From: Oscheius dolichura
Lineage: Eukaryota > Nematoda > Chromadorea > Rhabditida > Rhabditidae
Assembly: GCA_932521035.1 (NCBI GenBank)
Contig: OW051492.1
Span: forward strand, 1,612,001-1,676,000
Length of the DNA stretch: 64,000 nt
Direction: 5' to 3'
The notes under the pieces were generated by a model. That model was not told the DNA's origin. It did not search any database and saw nothing but the letters and a program-made list of their open reading frames with translations. Positions 12,382 to 23,850 of this stretch are shown in pieces. The position numbers were made by a program, and so were the translations under genes. The first letter of the stretch is position 1, and each line of letters opens with the position of its first letter.

Positions 12382-15300
12382 ATGCTTCTCATCTCCTTGG
12401 TTGCCGTCTTTCACGGCAGCTCGGCCCTTCTCCACGTACAGCGGAATGAAATACGAGAATTTGATGTTTTAGACGGTTGGTTGCTCCCCCACCTCCCGAA
12501 TTATTGTATTTTTAGGGTTGTGGACGTTTGTTCGGGAGTCTTTGAATGTAGAAATTGGACAGAAAGGTTCCTGGCAGGAGAAAGATCTGACAAAATTCGC
12601 GAATCACTCCGTAATGCCGGTACCGTCGGCCTACAATGACATGTCAGCCGACGCGGGTCTTCGGGATCACATCGGCTGGGTTTGGTATCAGAAAAAAGAA
12701 GTTGTGCCCTCTTCTGTGGCTGGAAAAACCCTCCTGCTCCGGTAAAACAACCTCCTACGGTTAAAAAAAGGAAATGTTCAGATTCTCCTCTGTCAATTAT
12801 TACTGTAACGTGTATTTGAATGGAAAGCTGCTCGGATCACATGTTGGCGGTCATCTGCCGTTCCAATTCGATGTCAGCAGCAAAATTCGACCCGGACAGG
12901 CTAATACGGTAGGTTTATCCTTCAAAAATTGAAAACGTGGCTAATTTCCCCGAATTCCACTGTTTTGAGAGCATTTGGACCATCTAGAGGGCAAATTTGG
13001 ACTGTTTAGATCATTTTAGACCTTTTAAAGATCGGTTGCCATGTTTTTGAGCTGAAATCGCCGTTTAGAATGGGTATTCCCTATCTGGCGGAGCCCGCGC
13101 CCGCACCCGTAAAATCTCGGCAGCTAGGCGGCCTTTTACCCAATGGAGCGCCAGTTCCATATCTCGTAGCTGCCGAGATTTTACGGGTGCGGGTGCCCGG
13201 AATTTACTCGCCCAGGGGGATTCTAGAAGAGTTTTTACTCTTTTAAAAGTTACAGTATGCCATATAAGGTGGTAAATAAGAGGTTCAGATTACGGTAGCC
13301 GTAAACAATACCCTCTCGTGGGCAACAATTCCTCAAGGAGACTTCAATTACATGCCGGCGACTGGGAGGAATGTCAGCGGACGGATGGTCAGTTTTCCCT
13401 AGACCCCGAAAATATACCGTCTCCCTCCATTTTAGCTCTCCCGCACTCCTCCCGGAGCTTTTAAAGACATCGGAAACTTTGATTTCTTCCATTATGCCGG
13501 TATTCTTCGCTCTGTTCATCTCCTAAAATTGCCGACCACTTATATTGAAGATATTGCCATCGTAGCCGAACATTTAGGCGAGTTATCGCTTCCAGGGTTA
13601 CGGTAATGGCCCAATTTTAGGTTCTTTCACGTATACGGTAGATCTGAACACGAATTCGACGGAAGAAGAAGTCCACGTGACAATTGCTGACCCAGATGGG
13701 AAGGATGTTTGGACGGGACGAGGATCTACTGGGAAGGGAAAAGTGGCAAGTGTCAGACCGTGGTGGCCGAGGGGAATGGGAGCAGCCGATCTGTATACCT
13801 TGACAGCGGCGGTAGTTCGAAAATCGGATGGACAAGTCGTTGATATTTACAGGTAGGAGTGCTTAGATTATGTTAAAAAGGAGAAAATAAAAGAAGAAAA
13901 CTAAGTAAAAACAGTGAAAAATGGATGAAAATTTTAAAAATTAGAATGGAGCAACCTTACTTTTAACATTGGCGCCTTTTTCAAAACTTTGAATATTATT
14001 GCTCATTTTTTAAGTTTTTCTATTATTTTTAGTAAACTTTAGGCAATTTACTTAATTTGTTGCATTATTATGAGCAAATCAGCAAAAAAAAAAGTGAAAA
14101 TAATGAAAAATTGAAGAAAATGGGACGAATTTACTGGAGCACAGTTACTTTCCAGTTTTGGCGCAATTTGAAAACATTTGAAAATTTTGGCCCGTTTTAG
14201 AATTTTTGAGCCATTGTCATTGGATTTTATGCTACTTTTTGTATTATTTTCCATTTTTCAGGCAAACGTTCGGTTTCCGCTCAGTCAGCTGGACGGATCG
14301 CCAGATTCTGATCAATGACAAGCCGTTCTACTGCCTCGGCTTTGGAATGCACGAAGATTTTGAGATTCATGGACGTGGCTTCGACCAAGCGGTGATGACA
14401 AAAGATCTGAATCTGTTGGAATGGATGGGAGGGAACTGCTACCGTACCACGCATTACCCGTACGCGGAGGAGAGGATGTACGAAAACGACAGGAGGGGAA
14501 TTGTAGTGGTGGCGGAGACACCAGCCGTCGGGTTGAAAGGCTTCCCCAAGAGCAATCAGCTCCTCCACCTGCAAATGTTGGAAGAACTCGTAACCAGGGA
14601 CCGTAACCACCCCTCGATTATTATGTGGAGCCTGGCTAATGAACCCCAAACTGGAAAGAAGGAAAGCCGACAGTATTTCAAGGTAAGCACCGCCGCAACA
14701 AGATATGCACATGGCGCAGTGGATAGTCTGCCGTCTCTCACTGTTGGCCTCGCGAGTTCGGATCCCCCGTGTTGACCTTGTACTTTTGCTTTTTTTTTTC
14801 TAAACATTCTGTAGTTGTTTAGAAGCCATTTTCTCTCATTTTTACGCGTCTAACATGGAAAACTTGTCATTTTTAGGGGCTGGTGGACTACGCCCATGCT
14901 ATCGACCCCACCCGACCCGTTACAATCGTCTATGGTCCGACAAACTTTGACACTGACCAAACAGTAAGTTTTCACCTTTCCCCACTCAAAAAATACGGTA
15001 TTTCCAGGCAGATTTGATCGACATCATCTGTGTGAACCGTTACTATGGTTGGTATTGGGATATGGGCTATTTGGATTGGGTGAATCAGTCAATTTATTGG
15101 GATATCTCCATATGGCACGATACTTTCAAACGGCCGATTCTTCTGACCGAATATGGAGCAGATTCCCTTCCGGGATTGAATCAGGCAAGGAGAAAAGAGC
15201 CACAGTTAGTTGACAGCCAGCGCTTCAGGAACCGTCCATCGACTTTTCTGAACAATATCAGAATGATCTCATTCGACGTACCCACAACGCGTTGGATAAA

Positions 15301-15922
15301 CTCCGAGCCGAACATCTTCTAGCCGGGGAAATGATCTGGAATTTTGCGGATTTCATGACAGGAATGAGTGGGTTTCTTTACTATTCTTTGTGGGACCACA
15401 GCCGCGGAAAAATTCGGGGGAACCCGGAAAATCGGCCTCTACCAGTCTCTAGGCCCCCTCTTCTGGATTGACTCCTATGACAGGATTTTTGGCTGAATTC
15501 GGGACAGTAGGAGTGGAAAAAGAGTGGCACACTTTCTGGTATACTGTAATTAGTCTATTCCCTTCAAAAAAGCCCGAATAGACGGCGTTTACTCCCAAAA
15601 ATGCGATTCGAAAATTCAATTCGACGACTACAAGTCTTCTTATCATTTGGCTGCCGAGATTTTACGGGTGCAGGCGTCTGGAAGTCTACAGGCTGGTAAG
15701 AGGGGCAGTTGGCATAAAAGAGCGGAAAGATAATAGTTTATTCCTGGAACTGGGACTCAGAATTTGATAAAATCCTAATTTTTCTTCATTTCAGCGACAA
15801 CCAGAGCTGTCGGAAACCACAAAGGAGTGTTCACGAGGACGAGACAAGCCAAACAGGCGGCCTACACCCTCCGGGACCGATACTTGGGTCTGTTCGATCA
15901 GCGGGACACCGAGCTGTGGTAG
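12382..15922 (+). CDS. GUSB: Beta-glucuronidase (glycoside hydrolase family 2), secreted
   Basis: Eleven exons give 623 residues: 12382-12475, 12516-12741, 12782-12908, 13289-13387, 13436-13577, 13621-13852, 14262-14682, 14877-14963, 15008-15184, 15229-15367, 15795-15922. A signal peptide (LLISLVAVFHGSS) leads into the GH2 sugar-binding domain, the immunoglobulin-like domain and the TIM barrel. The acid/base Glu is in SLANEPQ and the nucleophile Glu in LLTEYGAD; HEDFEIHGRGFD and MIWNFADFMT are also conserved. It removes terminal glucuronic acid from glycosaminoglycans and conjugates, normally in lysosomes or secretions. Two introns (13578-13620 and 15185-15228) start with GC rather than GT; no GT donor keeps the frame there. 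Introns 3, 7 and 10 contain repeats or tRNA-like sequence. The ATG directly follows a TTTCAG acceptor, implying trans-splicing. Confidence 0.95.
13102..13191. repeat. Palindromic element, 'CTGCCGAG' family (in GUSB intron 3)
   Basis: The left arm CACCCGTAAAATCTCGGCAG is mirrored by CTGCCGAGATTTTACGGGTG about 45 bp later, forming a near-perfect 22-bp stem. The same arms recur at 25839, 26485, 29049 and 58766, and singly elsewhere. Confidence 0.9.
14707..14778 (+). pseudogene. tRNA-like remnant in GUSB intron 7
   Basis: TGGCGCAGTGGATAG (box A, with a pairable GCAG/CTGC D stem) and GAGTTCGGATCC (box B) are correctly spaced. The acceptor and T stems do not pair well. A tRNA pseudogene or SINE-type fragment inserted in the intron is the simplest reading. 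Confidence 0.4.
15651..15683 (+). repeat. Single arm of the palindromic family (GUSB intron 10)
   Basis: CTGCCGAGATTTTACGGGTG is present without its partner arm. It is a half-copy of the element seen in intron 3 of the same gene. Confidence 0.75.
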
Positions 15923-16029
15923 CGGGAAGAAGAGAAGTCGACACGATCTCACAAAAGTGGCAATAAACTATTATCTTTCTCTCTTTTTGAAGATTTATTT
16001 CATTAAAATTCGGGAAATCGAGCCAGGGA

Positions 16030-17191
16030 TCAAGCCGTCTTGACCTGGGCGACTAGCTGGTCCACTTCGGGCTTGACATCGATTCCAGAGCAGACTACCT
16101 CATTTACACGGCCCAGAATGTCGTGCAGGGACGCTACCAACGGAGCTGAAAAGAATAAACTCTAAAAATTCGAAAAATTCCATTTGGATTACTGTAGAAT
16201 CCGCTATAAGCGCGGACAATTCTATCTGATTCGTTAGGTTGCATTCTTCCTCATGTTTCATTTTTTCATGTTATTTTTTCTATTTTTTGAGTTTACAGTA
16301 TTCCAGACACTGTAGCTGTCTAAAAATACAAAAAAAATATGAAAAAATATCGGAATTACAGTGATTTTCAAGGAATTTAGAATGGAGCACGACTACAGCG
16401 CGCGTTTTCGACTTTTTAGGAGATTACGGTATCTTTTGGTAACTATTTTTGCTATTAAAAAGCTTTAGAAAGATGTACTATATTAAGAAAAGTAGAAATG
16501 GATCAACATATGGTAAAAACCCACTTCCTGGAGCGATTGCTGCAACTTGTTCGGGCGAGGTGGCACTCTCGAGAAGATAGACCATTTTACAGAGTTCCTG
16601 TCCGGTTCCACTGGATATTTTTTGGAGAGAAGTACGCAGGAGACTCATCTAAACATTGTCTTTTAACCTACACTAACCTAAAACTACCTGCTGCCCGAAA
16701 TCAAGCCCCTTCAAGTCGACGAGCTGGTCCGCGGCTCTCTTCCTCCTCGGAGCACCGGCAATCCCTCTCAAACTGCGTAGAATATCCAAAATTGACTGTC
16801 CAGCCCCTCTCCAGGTGTCCCCAATAGCGCCAGCTAAGTTCTTCAACTCTTCCAGACTAACATCCCCGACGTTTCCTATTCCATGACCAACTGCGTCAGG
16901 AACAGAACCGACGGCCTTACCAATAGCCCTGGGAACTTCTCCAACTCCCTGGGCTACGGTATCTAGACCGGAGCCGACTTCATGGCCTGAAAATGGATAG
17001 TGAGAATGGAATAATGAGGGTAGAATTAGGTAATTTGACGACCTACCAACAGAGCTGACGATATGGTCGGCTGAATCGCCAATCTGTCCCGGCAGACGGG
17101 AGATGACTCCAGGAGGAGCGCGCTCAAGATTAGGAGAAATCCTGCCAGCAGCTTCGAGAGCGAAACAAGAGAAGAAGAAAAGACGAAGCAT
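16030..17191 (-). CDS. Secreted nematode-type protein of unknown function
   Basis: Three exons (17047-17191, 16678-16986, 16030-16145; transcribed leftward) give 189 residues. A clear signal peptide (MLRLFFFSCFALEAAG) is followed by a Gly/Val/Ala-rich region with repeating amphipathic motifs (GVGEVPRAIGKAVGSVPDAVG, spread over residues 60-85) and a dibasic RRKRAAD site that could be a furin-type cleavage point. A conserved-looking C-terminal domain ends VDQLVAQVKTA. The start is the ATG at 17191; an upstream TTG is in frame but not used. Intron 2 is 532 bp. I do not recognise the family. Confidence 0.65.
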
Positions 17192-17548
17192 TGTTATGTT
17201 CAAATGGGGAGAGTCGTCTCATTTTATACTAGAAGATCGTCCCTGTACTAATAATATTATCCACATTCTGTTCGTCTCCAGCTGATCAAACGGTTTTCTT
17301 TATTCATCCAAGGAAAGGTGTCCTTTTTCGGGTAAGTGGAAAACAAGAGGAAATTCATAGAGAAACAATGTTTACTTTTTATGCATGCGGTCTTAAAATT
17401 CGTCTCGCCTCTTCTATTGATTGTTTATCAAATGGTTCAAACCATAGTTCTAAAAAATGTTCTTGGTATGAATGGAGGAGACACTTGGCGCCGTCGTCTC
17501 TTGTAAATCTGAATTACTTGGTCAGTTGATTATACATTGAAATAGACT
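17192..17548. other. Intergenic region between convergent/tandem minus-strand genes
   Basis: About 360 bp containing the likely promoter of the secreted protein (TTTATACTAG near 17222) and the 3'UTR of the upstream minus-strand gene. No other feature seen. Confidence 0.4.
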
Positions 17549-18209
17549 TTACATTGTGTTTTTCCTAAACGGACGGTCATCCTTTTCTTCAGTTTTGTTC
17601 TCTTCATAAAATGCCCTGGATTCGGGTGTCCAGTGAGTAGAACCAATACATATGTAGTCAGTTATTGGGGTCTCATGACGATACCACTTCTAATCACTTT
17701 ACTTGATCTTGAAAATGAATAGAACTCACTTTAATAATGTCAATAATAAAATCGGAGGAATAGCCATTCTTATCGCCTTCCCGTCTCATCAATCCAGTCC
17801 CTTCAAATAATCTCAAAACTTCTGGGTTATTCAATGTTGTTTTTATACTCAGAAATTCAGACCTCATCATCTAAATTGTATACTTTAATCTTCAAAGATA
17901 AATGAATGCAAACCTTGTCCGTTACACTAAAAGTTCCGTCGTATTCAACGTGAAGGGCTTTATAATCGAATTTGTTTAGGATATACTCAATAAATGGCTG
18001 GTTTTCTGGCCCAAACACGTATAAATATTCTACAGAATAGGTATCATCGCCAAGAGCCTCTTTTGCTAAGGAAGCTAAGTCCACGCCGGCTTCCTATAGT
18101 AATCAATTATTCCTCGTAAATCGAAAGTGAAAAAGGTGTCAATCTCGACAAATGGAACACCTCTTACCATCTGGAATAATTTTAATACTGCCAATTGCTC
18201 AGAAACCAT
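17549..18209 (-). CDS. Unidentified nematode protein, downstream of CHMP2B
   Basis: Exons 18168-18209, 17914-18093, 17730-17870 and 17549-17689 all join in frame through canonical junctions, giving 167 residues from the ATG at 18209. The open frame continues upstream to about 18299, so the true start may lie further 5'. Notable blocks are GVDLASLAKEALGDDTYSVE, FGPENQPFIEYILNKFDYKA, NNPEVLRLFEGTG and KWYRHETPITDYICIGSTHW. The leucine/aromatic pattern recalls F-box-associated domains expanded in nematodes, but no F-box is visible, so this is only a suggestion. Only about 113 bp separate it from the CHMP2B stop, so the two may share an operon. Confidence 0.6.
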
Positions 18210-18321
18210 ATTGTTTCGGCATAAATGGTAATAGTGACCCGTTAAAATAGACTTTCGGCAGTAAGAAAGATATTTATGTACAGTATATTTATAGTACACC
18301 TCAAGAACATAAATCTTTTGG

Positions 18322-19607
18322 CTATCCTCTCAATTGAGCCAGCATACTTTCTATTTCCGCGTCTGTCATGGTCTTCTGGGGTGCCGTCGTCGCGGGTCCA
18401 AGGGCTGTTGGTATTCTTGGAACTTGCGCCAGCTGAAAAGTTTATAGCTTGAAAAAAAACAAGAGAAAGCCCTACCTTTCCATTCATTTCAATACCAATC
18501 TCATCCAATACCTTGGCCACAATGGCGTCTTGCTCCGCTTCATCTCCCGGCTCACTGAACATACTGTCCAATTGGTCATTCATCATCTGGAATCGGATTA
18601 ATATATTTTCATATATTAAAGGACTGTACCTCTTCAGTGAGTCCCATCTTCTCCTGAGCCATCGCAAATTCCTTCATATCGTTCATCACCCTCTGCATTG
18701 GCATCTGCTTATCCATCGCTTTCATTGTGTTCACAGTTGTGCCCATCGCGTCGGCCATCCGCCCCATTGAATACATATGACTGAAAGGAAATAATAATAT
18801 TTAACAGACGGTAACATACCTGTTTTGTGAATTAATTCCTGACAGCTGTGCACTCATTTGAATACTCTTTGCCCGGGATTTCCTCAACTGGACCAATTGT
18901 TTAGCCAACACGGTACAGGCGTCTTTATTTCCTTGTTGAGCGAGCTTTTTGATTTCTGATTGCTGAAAAGATTAAATGAATAGTTTTACTAGTTATAATA
19001 TAATTATATTATATTTTTAGCTTCGTTACTCCGAGAAAATATGAAAAAAATGGGTTCAAAAGGCCATATTCACTGAGGAAAACGATGAGGCCAGGGTTGC
19101 AGTTTCAAAGCCCGCCCTGAATTTCCACCGAACCCCCTTCAAAGATTATGAATATTCTTCCTAGAGAGGATAAAATCTGGGAAGAGTATGGTCAGAGGAA
19201 TGGAGGCAGAATGAGGCCGGGAGGCATTTTAAAGCCGCCGTCTTTTGGCATAATCAGAACCGGCCGCCGTTTGCCTACTTTCCTCTGACTCATGAGCAAA
19301 TCTCAGCACTTTTTCAGGTTTTGAAGACAAAAAGGAGGAAGGGATGGGTTTAGGATCTTCTAAACTACCGTAATTCGTCTTATTTTCAAAATTTTACTTT
19401 AAAAAGTGGAATAAAATGGTTGGAACTGACCAGTTCGCGCTCCCTCCTGTCCATATCGCGGCGGTCTCGCTCCAAATCACGGTTGGTCTTGTTTAGATTC
19501 TTTTTATTATCTCGCATTTGTTCTAAAAATTTAATTTCTCATTAAAAATGTCCTCCAAAATGTAGCTTACCTTTAGGATCGGGCTTTTTACCGAAGAGTC
19601 CTGACAT
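18322..19607 (-). CDS. CHMP2B: ESCRT-III subunit CHMP2B (charged multivesicular body protein)
   Basis: Six exons (19571-19607, 19431-19522, 18820-18962, 18630-18780, 18476-18586, 18322-18432) encode 214 residues, one more than human CHMP2B. The short N-terminus MSGLFGKKPDPK precedes a basic coiled-coil (RDLERDRRDMDRRERE). EIKKLAQQGNKDACTVLAKQ and QLVQLRKSRAK follow. The C-terminus has the CHMP2B-type VLDEIGIEMNGK and an MIT-interacting tail (DAEIESMLAQLRG). The tail and the GNKxAC motif favour CHMP2B over CHMP2A. It assembles on endosomal membranes for vesicle budding and scission. Intron 2 is unusually long (468 bp) and repeat-like. Confidence 0.92.
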
Positions 19608-20156
19608 CTTGACTAGAAGTGGAAAAAATGAAGTGAGATCTTAAAATTTGGAGTGAAATAGACGATTTTAAGAAGGAATATGAGAGAATGGATGAGGGGG
19701 GAGAGGACTAAAAGTGGTTGACAATCAATTGATTGTGAAATCGTGGTCCCTACCCACCCATGACGCTCTGGGGGAGGGATGAGTCACGTTTATTTGAGAT
19801 ATTTGATAATGGATACGTCATTTTTTCGACAGATTCACGGATTTTTTATAATTTTTACGTCTAATAGAGCAAGATTTGTAGAAAATATTGGAAGAAAAAT
19901 TGGGAAAGTGGCTCTGGAATGAAAACATTGATGAGAAAAGCGGGTAAACATAAACAGGCGGCCGTAAACGCGCTTCATCTAGACGAGAGGGGCCTTCGTT
20001 TTATTTCTCACTTGTGAATAAAGAAACACAGCTATTGCATCATTTAGATAGCTTTCCTATAATAAATGACTTGTTTTTGGGTGAGAAAATAACCATCTCA
20101 ACGTCCCAACTCCATAAACCTCATCTGGAAAGCAGCCTTACCTAAATTCGATTCAG
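19608..20156. other. Intergenic, divergent promoter region
   Basis: This 549-bp gap separates CHMP2B (-) from a tiny plus-strand gene and should hold both promoters. The sequence is mixed, with no repeat family recognised and no extra ORF. Confidence 0.4.
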
Positions 20157-20343
20157 ATGAACGCGAACAACTTCGTTCAACCGCAACCAAATGTCGCCCC
20201 CCGGTGGAGAATCAGCCAGAGTGACTATAGGTATTCGAACACACATATTTCCTAATTAAAACCATCTTTACAGGAGGTCAGACATTTGTACAAGAGGTCC
20301 AGTAGATCCACAGAAATGGTATGCGCACAGCGCTAATATCTAA
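20157..20343 (+). CDS. Possible very small spliced gene (47 aa)
   Basis: ATG directly follows a GATTCAG acceptor. Exon 1 (20157-20230) and exon 2 (20274-20343) join through a canonical 43-bp intron (TATAG|gtattc...ttacag|G) in frame to TAA. The peptide begins MNANNFVQPQPNVAPRWR and includes SQSDYRRSDICTRGPVDPQ. The intron size matches its neighbours and both junctions are good, but the ORF is short and unrecognised, so it may be a chance chain. Confidence 0.4.
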
Positions 20344-20999
20344 AGATTATGAGCGAATTGCGCTATTTTATCGAATAGACCTGGGCAATTTTTTGCACTG
20401 TGCTTATTCAGCTCCCCATTTTGCATAAGTAGAACCAAATTTGAACGCTCTACGATATTTGGATCAAAAGTTATGAGGGCCCAAAAAGTGGTTTTTTTTT
20501 CACTTTCAAAGTAGCCTAGCTCCTCTAAATCGCCATTTGGACTAATAACTTTTTTGGTTTTCCACATCATAGGTCTACATCTTGGCAAAAAATCAGCCAA
20601 ATCGGTCACTCCCAGTTGGTGGACTTCCCTTGTTAGCCTAAACCCAGAGAATAAAGAACTGTAAGGACTTTCCTCTTATTCCTCCTGATGGAAAGGCAGG
20701 ACGAAACAGGTTGAGGGGAGGAAGTGGAGAACGGGAAAAAAAGAAAAGGACTGTCTTTCACTGTGGATGTGATCTTCATTCAAAAGTGATACTTTTTAGC
20801 TTGTCAATGTTGCAATAAATCTTATTTGCCGAGAGGGATGAGTGTTTTCTCGTAAGATTTGGGGTACTGTAGCGGATGGAGGCTTTATTCGCCTGCGTCC
20901 TTATCGTCTCGACTTTCTCCTTATGAGGAGGAAATAAAAAGTTGGATTTTATCACCCATTAAGTAATAATATCGTATGTTTCTCCAGTATGTGTTCTCC
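20344..20999. other. Intergenic with a possible degenerate minus-strand ORF
   Basis: A minus-strand frame at 20340-20609 (about 89 codons) has no ATG-linked splice context and resembles repeat-derived sequence. The motif TTTGGGGTACTGTAG at about 20860 is the same module found upstream of the A repeats at 23532 and 27430. Confidence 0.4.
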
Positions 21000-22297
21000 T
21001 CATCCAATAGGCATTCCAGCTATTTTACAGACGGCTTGGCGAGTCTGTGTACAATCGATATCTGACCAAGTACCAGTGGGTGCCATCTGGGAAAAGATGT
21101 TATTTTTTACAAACGTCACTTACAACTACACAGCGGTCATTACTAGTCATTCCATCGGGCTCTCCTCCGCCTACCCAGTTAGTATAGCCGACCTGAAAAT
21201 GGTTGAACATTTTAAAGGTACATTACTGGGTCTCCATTAGTCCACGTCGACCAGGGGTCATTATTCACCCCGCTTATACCAATAAATATGGCGACACCGC
21301 CTGCCATCACTAAAAAGACTACCATTTTCCTTTTTTCGAAGAAACCTACTCCTGACGAACTCATTTTCAGCAGCATTTAGAATAGACGCCAGACTAGCGC
21401 CCGGAACGTAAAAATTGCATTGATTTTGTTGGTTGTTCAAACGCTGGACCATCGGGCGATGGTAGTAACAAAACCCATTTGCAGGATTTGGAGTCCAAAC
21501 ATCGGGATTGGTAGGGCATGCTGAATAATAAAGAAATATATATAGTCCGTTTTCAATAGGACCGGCCTTCGCTAAGCCTGACCCCACAGCGGAGACGCGC
21601 CGCGAAATTTGAACTCGTGACATTTCCGTTGGAAGCGGACCAAAGGTCATCCTGTCTTACTGAATGGCGGCACGGTGCTAGTAGTCATGACGGTGGTGGT
21701 TGTGGTCGTCGGAATTGTTGTCGTGGTTGTAGGAGCACCGGTAGTCGTCGTCGTGGTCGGCGTCGTAGCTAAAAATAATATGGCCACTTTCAGTAAATTC
21801 TAGAGGATTGAAAGCCAGCTAGACTCAGTGATAGCCGGGCAAAACGGGCATAAGGTTTTTAAATCGGTTGGGCCAGGACTCACTGGTCGTCGTTGGAGTT
21901 GTTGTCGTCGTTGTGGGACCACCAGTAGTCGTCGTCGTCGGAGTTGTGGTCGTGGTGGTGGCAGGGGATGTCGTCGTCGGGGCCGATACCGTAGCTGAAA
22001 TGATTAATAAAATAGATGAAGTGCCTGTAGCCCTCTTGCCTTCCATTATTACAAAAAAGGGAAGCAAAACTGACTGGTCGGCGCGGCAGAAGCAGGACTT
22101 GTAGTCTCGGATGTCATCGACATTACTGTAGTGTAGAGGACGGAAGTGGCCATGTCCATTTCGTCCTCGTACATGTCGTCGGCTGAACTTCTCTCATTCT
22201 AAGAAGAAAGAGACCTACGCGTGACTGTCGGTATACATCCTGTCGACGATGAAACTGAGAAAAACAATAGGAGGAGGTAGAAGGATAGCGGCAACAT
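21000..22297 (-). CDS. Secreted C-type lectin with Thr-rich mucin-like stalk
   Basis: Eight exons (22219-22297, 22075-22182, 21884-21994, 21661-21768, 21350-21520, 21227-21309, 21124-21192, 21000-21086) encode 271 residues. Residues 1-20 are a signal peptide (LPLSFYLLLLFFSVSSS). A short acidic segment (DDMYEDEMDMA) precedes two Thr/Pro repeat blocks, each encoded by its own exon of 111 or 108 nt in the same phase; these are likely O-glycosylated. A C-type lectin domain follows: CPTNPDVWTPN...FCYYH, ENEF, WTNGDPVGYTNWVGGGEPDG, DRCVV, and W-D-DC...AVCK at the end. The EPDG tetrapeptide takes the place of the usual EPN calcium/sugar motif. Likely secreted, with a role in surface or immune recognition inferred from the nematode clec family. 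Confidence 0.9.
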
Positions 22298-22784
22298 TGA
22301 CTGGCGGGAAAAGACTCGATCCGTAATCGACTCCCTATCAAGGGAAAGTCGCGCGAATTAACTACGCGCAAATTCTATCCTTAAAAGTCGGATGGATTGA
22401 CGACGGGTTTATAGCCTGAACAAAATTGTGGAGATAGTGGAAACGTATGATTTGACGAGGGGGAGTTTCTGTTCACGGGAATATAATCAACATTACTCGA
22501 CCGCTTCCCCTTTTCAAGACCTGCCGGACAGGGGGAAGCTGGTAACTACATTTCATTGGATTGTACTTTATTCGATAAATTTGGTGTGTAATGTCTAACA
22601 TTGTAATAAATCTAGGCTCTTTATGAGGGCAGGCGTATTGTTGCATCGTTTGGGTTACAGATGGAGATTTCATTCACCCGCCCCCGTAGCGCCTCGGCAG
22701 GCACGAAATAGCTGTTTCCTCTTTGGTCCGCCAAGGGTTTCCTGGTGGCTTTTCCCAGTGGTCTCTGCCCTAAACTTTGGCTCC

Positions 22785-22970
22785 TTTTGAACCGGCCAGC
22801 TCGCCGTTTACAGCCGTTGCCAAACGAACCCTTTTTTGCTCCTCTACTGCTTTGCAACACGCGTCGCCTCTCTGCCATTCTTCTTTTTTCATGTACTGAA
22901 TTATTTTCTTTTAGGACTGGCATATTTCCTGTTCTTATTCTTCCTACTGATTCCTGGCTACTGATTGTGA
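22785..22970 (+). repeat. 'A' module, copy 1
   Basis: Divergent copy: GTTTACAGCCGTTGCC, a CTGCTTTGCAACACGC block, a pyrimidine tract, then TTTTAGGACTGGCATATTTC. The ATG present in other copies is lost. Half a palindromic arm (CCTCGGCAGGC) lies about 85 bp upstream. Confidence 0.75.
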
Positions 22971-23664
22971 AAGCTAGTTATTGTCAAGGAAACGGCTTGG
23001 AACCTTCAGTGACTGAAATGTTCTCCCGAGGAAGGAATTAAAATCATCCCAAGACAACTTCCTCTGTTTTCCTAATGTCTTGGTAATACTACTTCTTCTA
23101 GAGAATAATGTTACGATTCTAGGGAACGGAGGGGACAAAAGAGGGGATAAAAGCTACTTCATAGTCTACAAATCATAGACATCATGTAAAATGCGGTTTG
23201 GTGAATGATGAGCCTCCTACCAATTATCTCCTCCGAGAAAATTACTTGAAAGAATTCAGAAGCGGAACGATACTGAATAATCTGCTATACTCTGTAGTTA
23301 GTCCCAGTTTAAATTTCCCATAGTAAGAGACATTTTTAGACGGATGTTGGGCATTCGCGATGAAGAAGCCATGGTTGAATGGATATACTAATAGAAGTGG
23401 ACGTAAAGTCTCTTCGTTTCTTCTGGATAAGCGAACTTCAACCTCCGTGTGCAAAAATTATTGTGTGACTCTGTACTCTATTGTACTACTATAAATACTG
23501 ATTCCTCGAAGAGAACTGGGGTGGTGTCATTTGGGGTACTGTAGCAGAAGGAGACTTCACTTCTTCGAACCTGTACCGTCTCGGCAGGCGGGAAATACGA
23601 TCATTCGTCTTGGAACACCCAAAAGGTCTTCCACAGTCCTTTCCCCGCGGTTTTTGCTCTTCTT

Positions 23665-23850
23665 TCAACTCACCAGCTCGCTGTTTACAGCCGTTGCCAA
23701 ACGAATCCTTTTTTGCCCCTCTGCTGCTTTGTGTCACGCCTCCGTCCTCCCCATTCTCATTTTTCACAACTTACCGAATTCTTTTCTTTCAGGACTGGCA
23801 TATTTCCTGTCTTTCTTTATCTTAATTATGGCTGCTGCTTGGTGAAGCTA
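23665..23850 (+). repeat. 'A' module, copy 2
   Basis: Shares the GTTTACAGCCGTTGCC core, pyrimidine tract, TTTCAG|GACTGGCATATTTC acceptor and an ATG (ATGGCTGCTGCTTGG, then TGA). A TTTGGGGTACTGTAG box and CCGTCTCGGCAGG lie about 100-140 bp upstream. Confidence 0.8.

Noticed and set aside
14281-14712. Minus-strand ORF opposite the glucuronidase barrel exon
   Set aside because: The plus strand carries conserved GH2 motifs in this segment; the antisense frame has no homology or splice context.
20340-20609. 89-codon minus-strand ORF
   Set aside because: Natural-looking in part, but without start context or neighbours; resembles dispersed noncoding repeats.
21868-22104. Val/Gly-rich plus-strand ORF
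   Set aside because: Complement of the Thr/Pro-coding exons of the lectin; low-complexity artefact.
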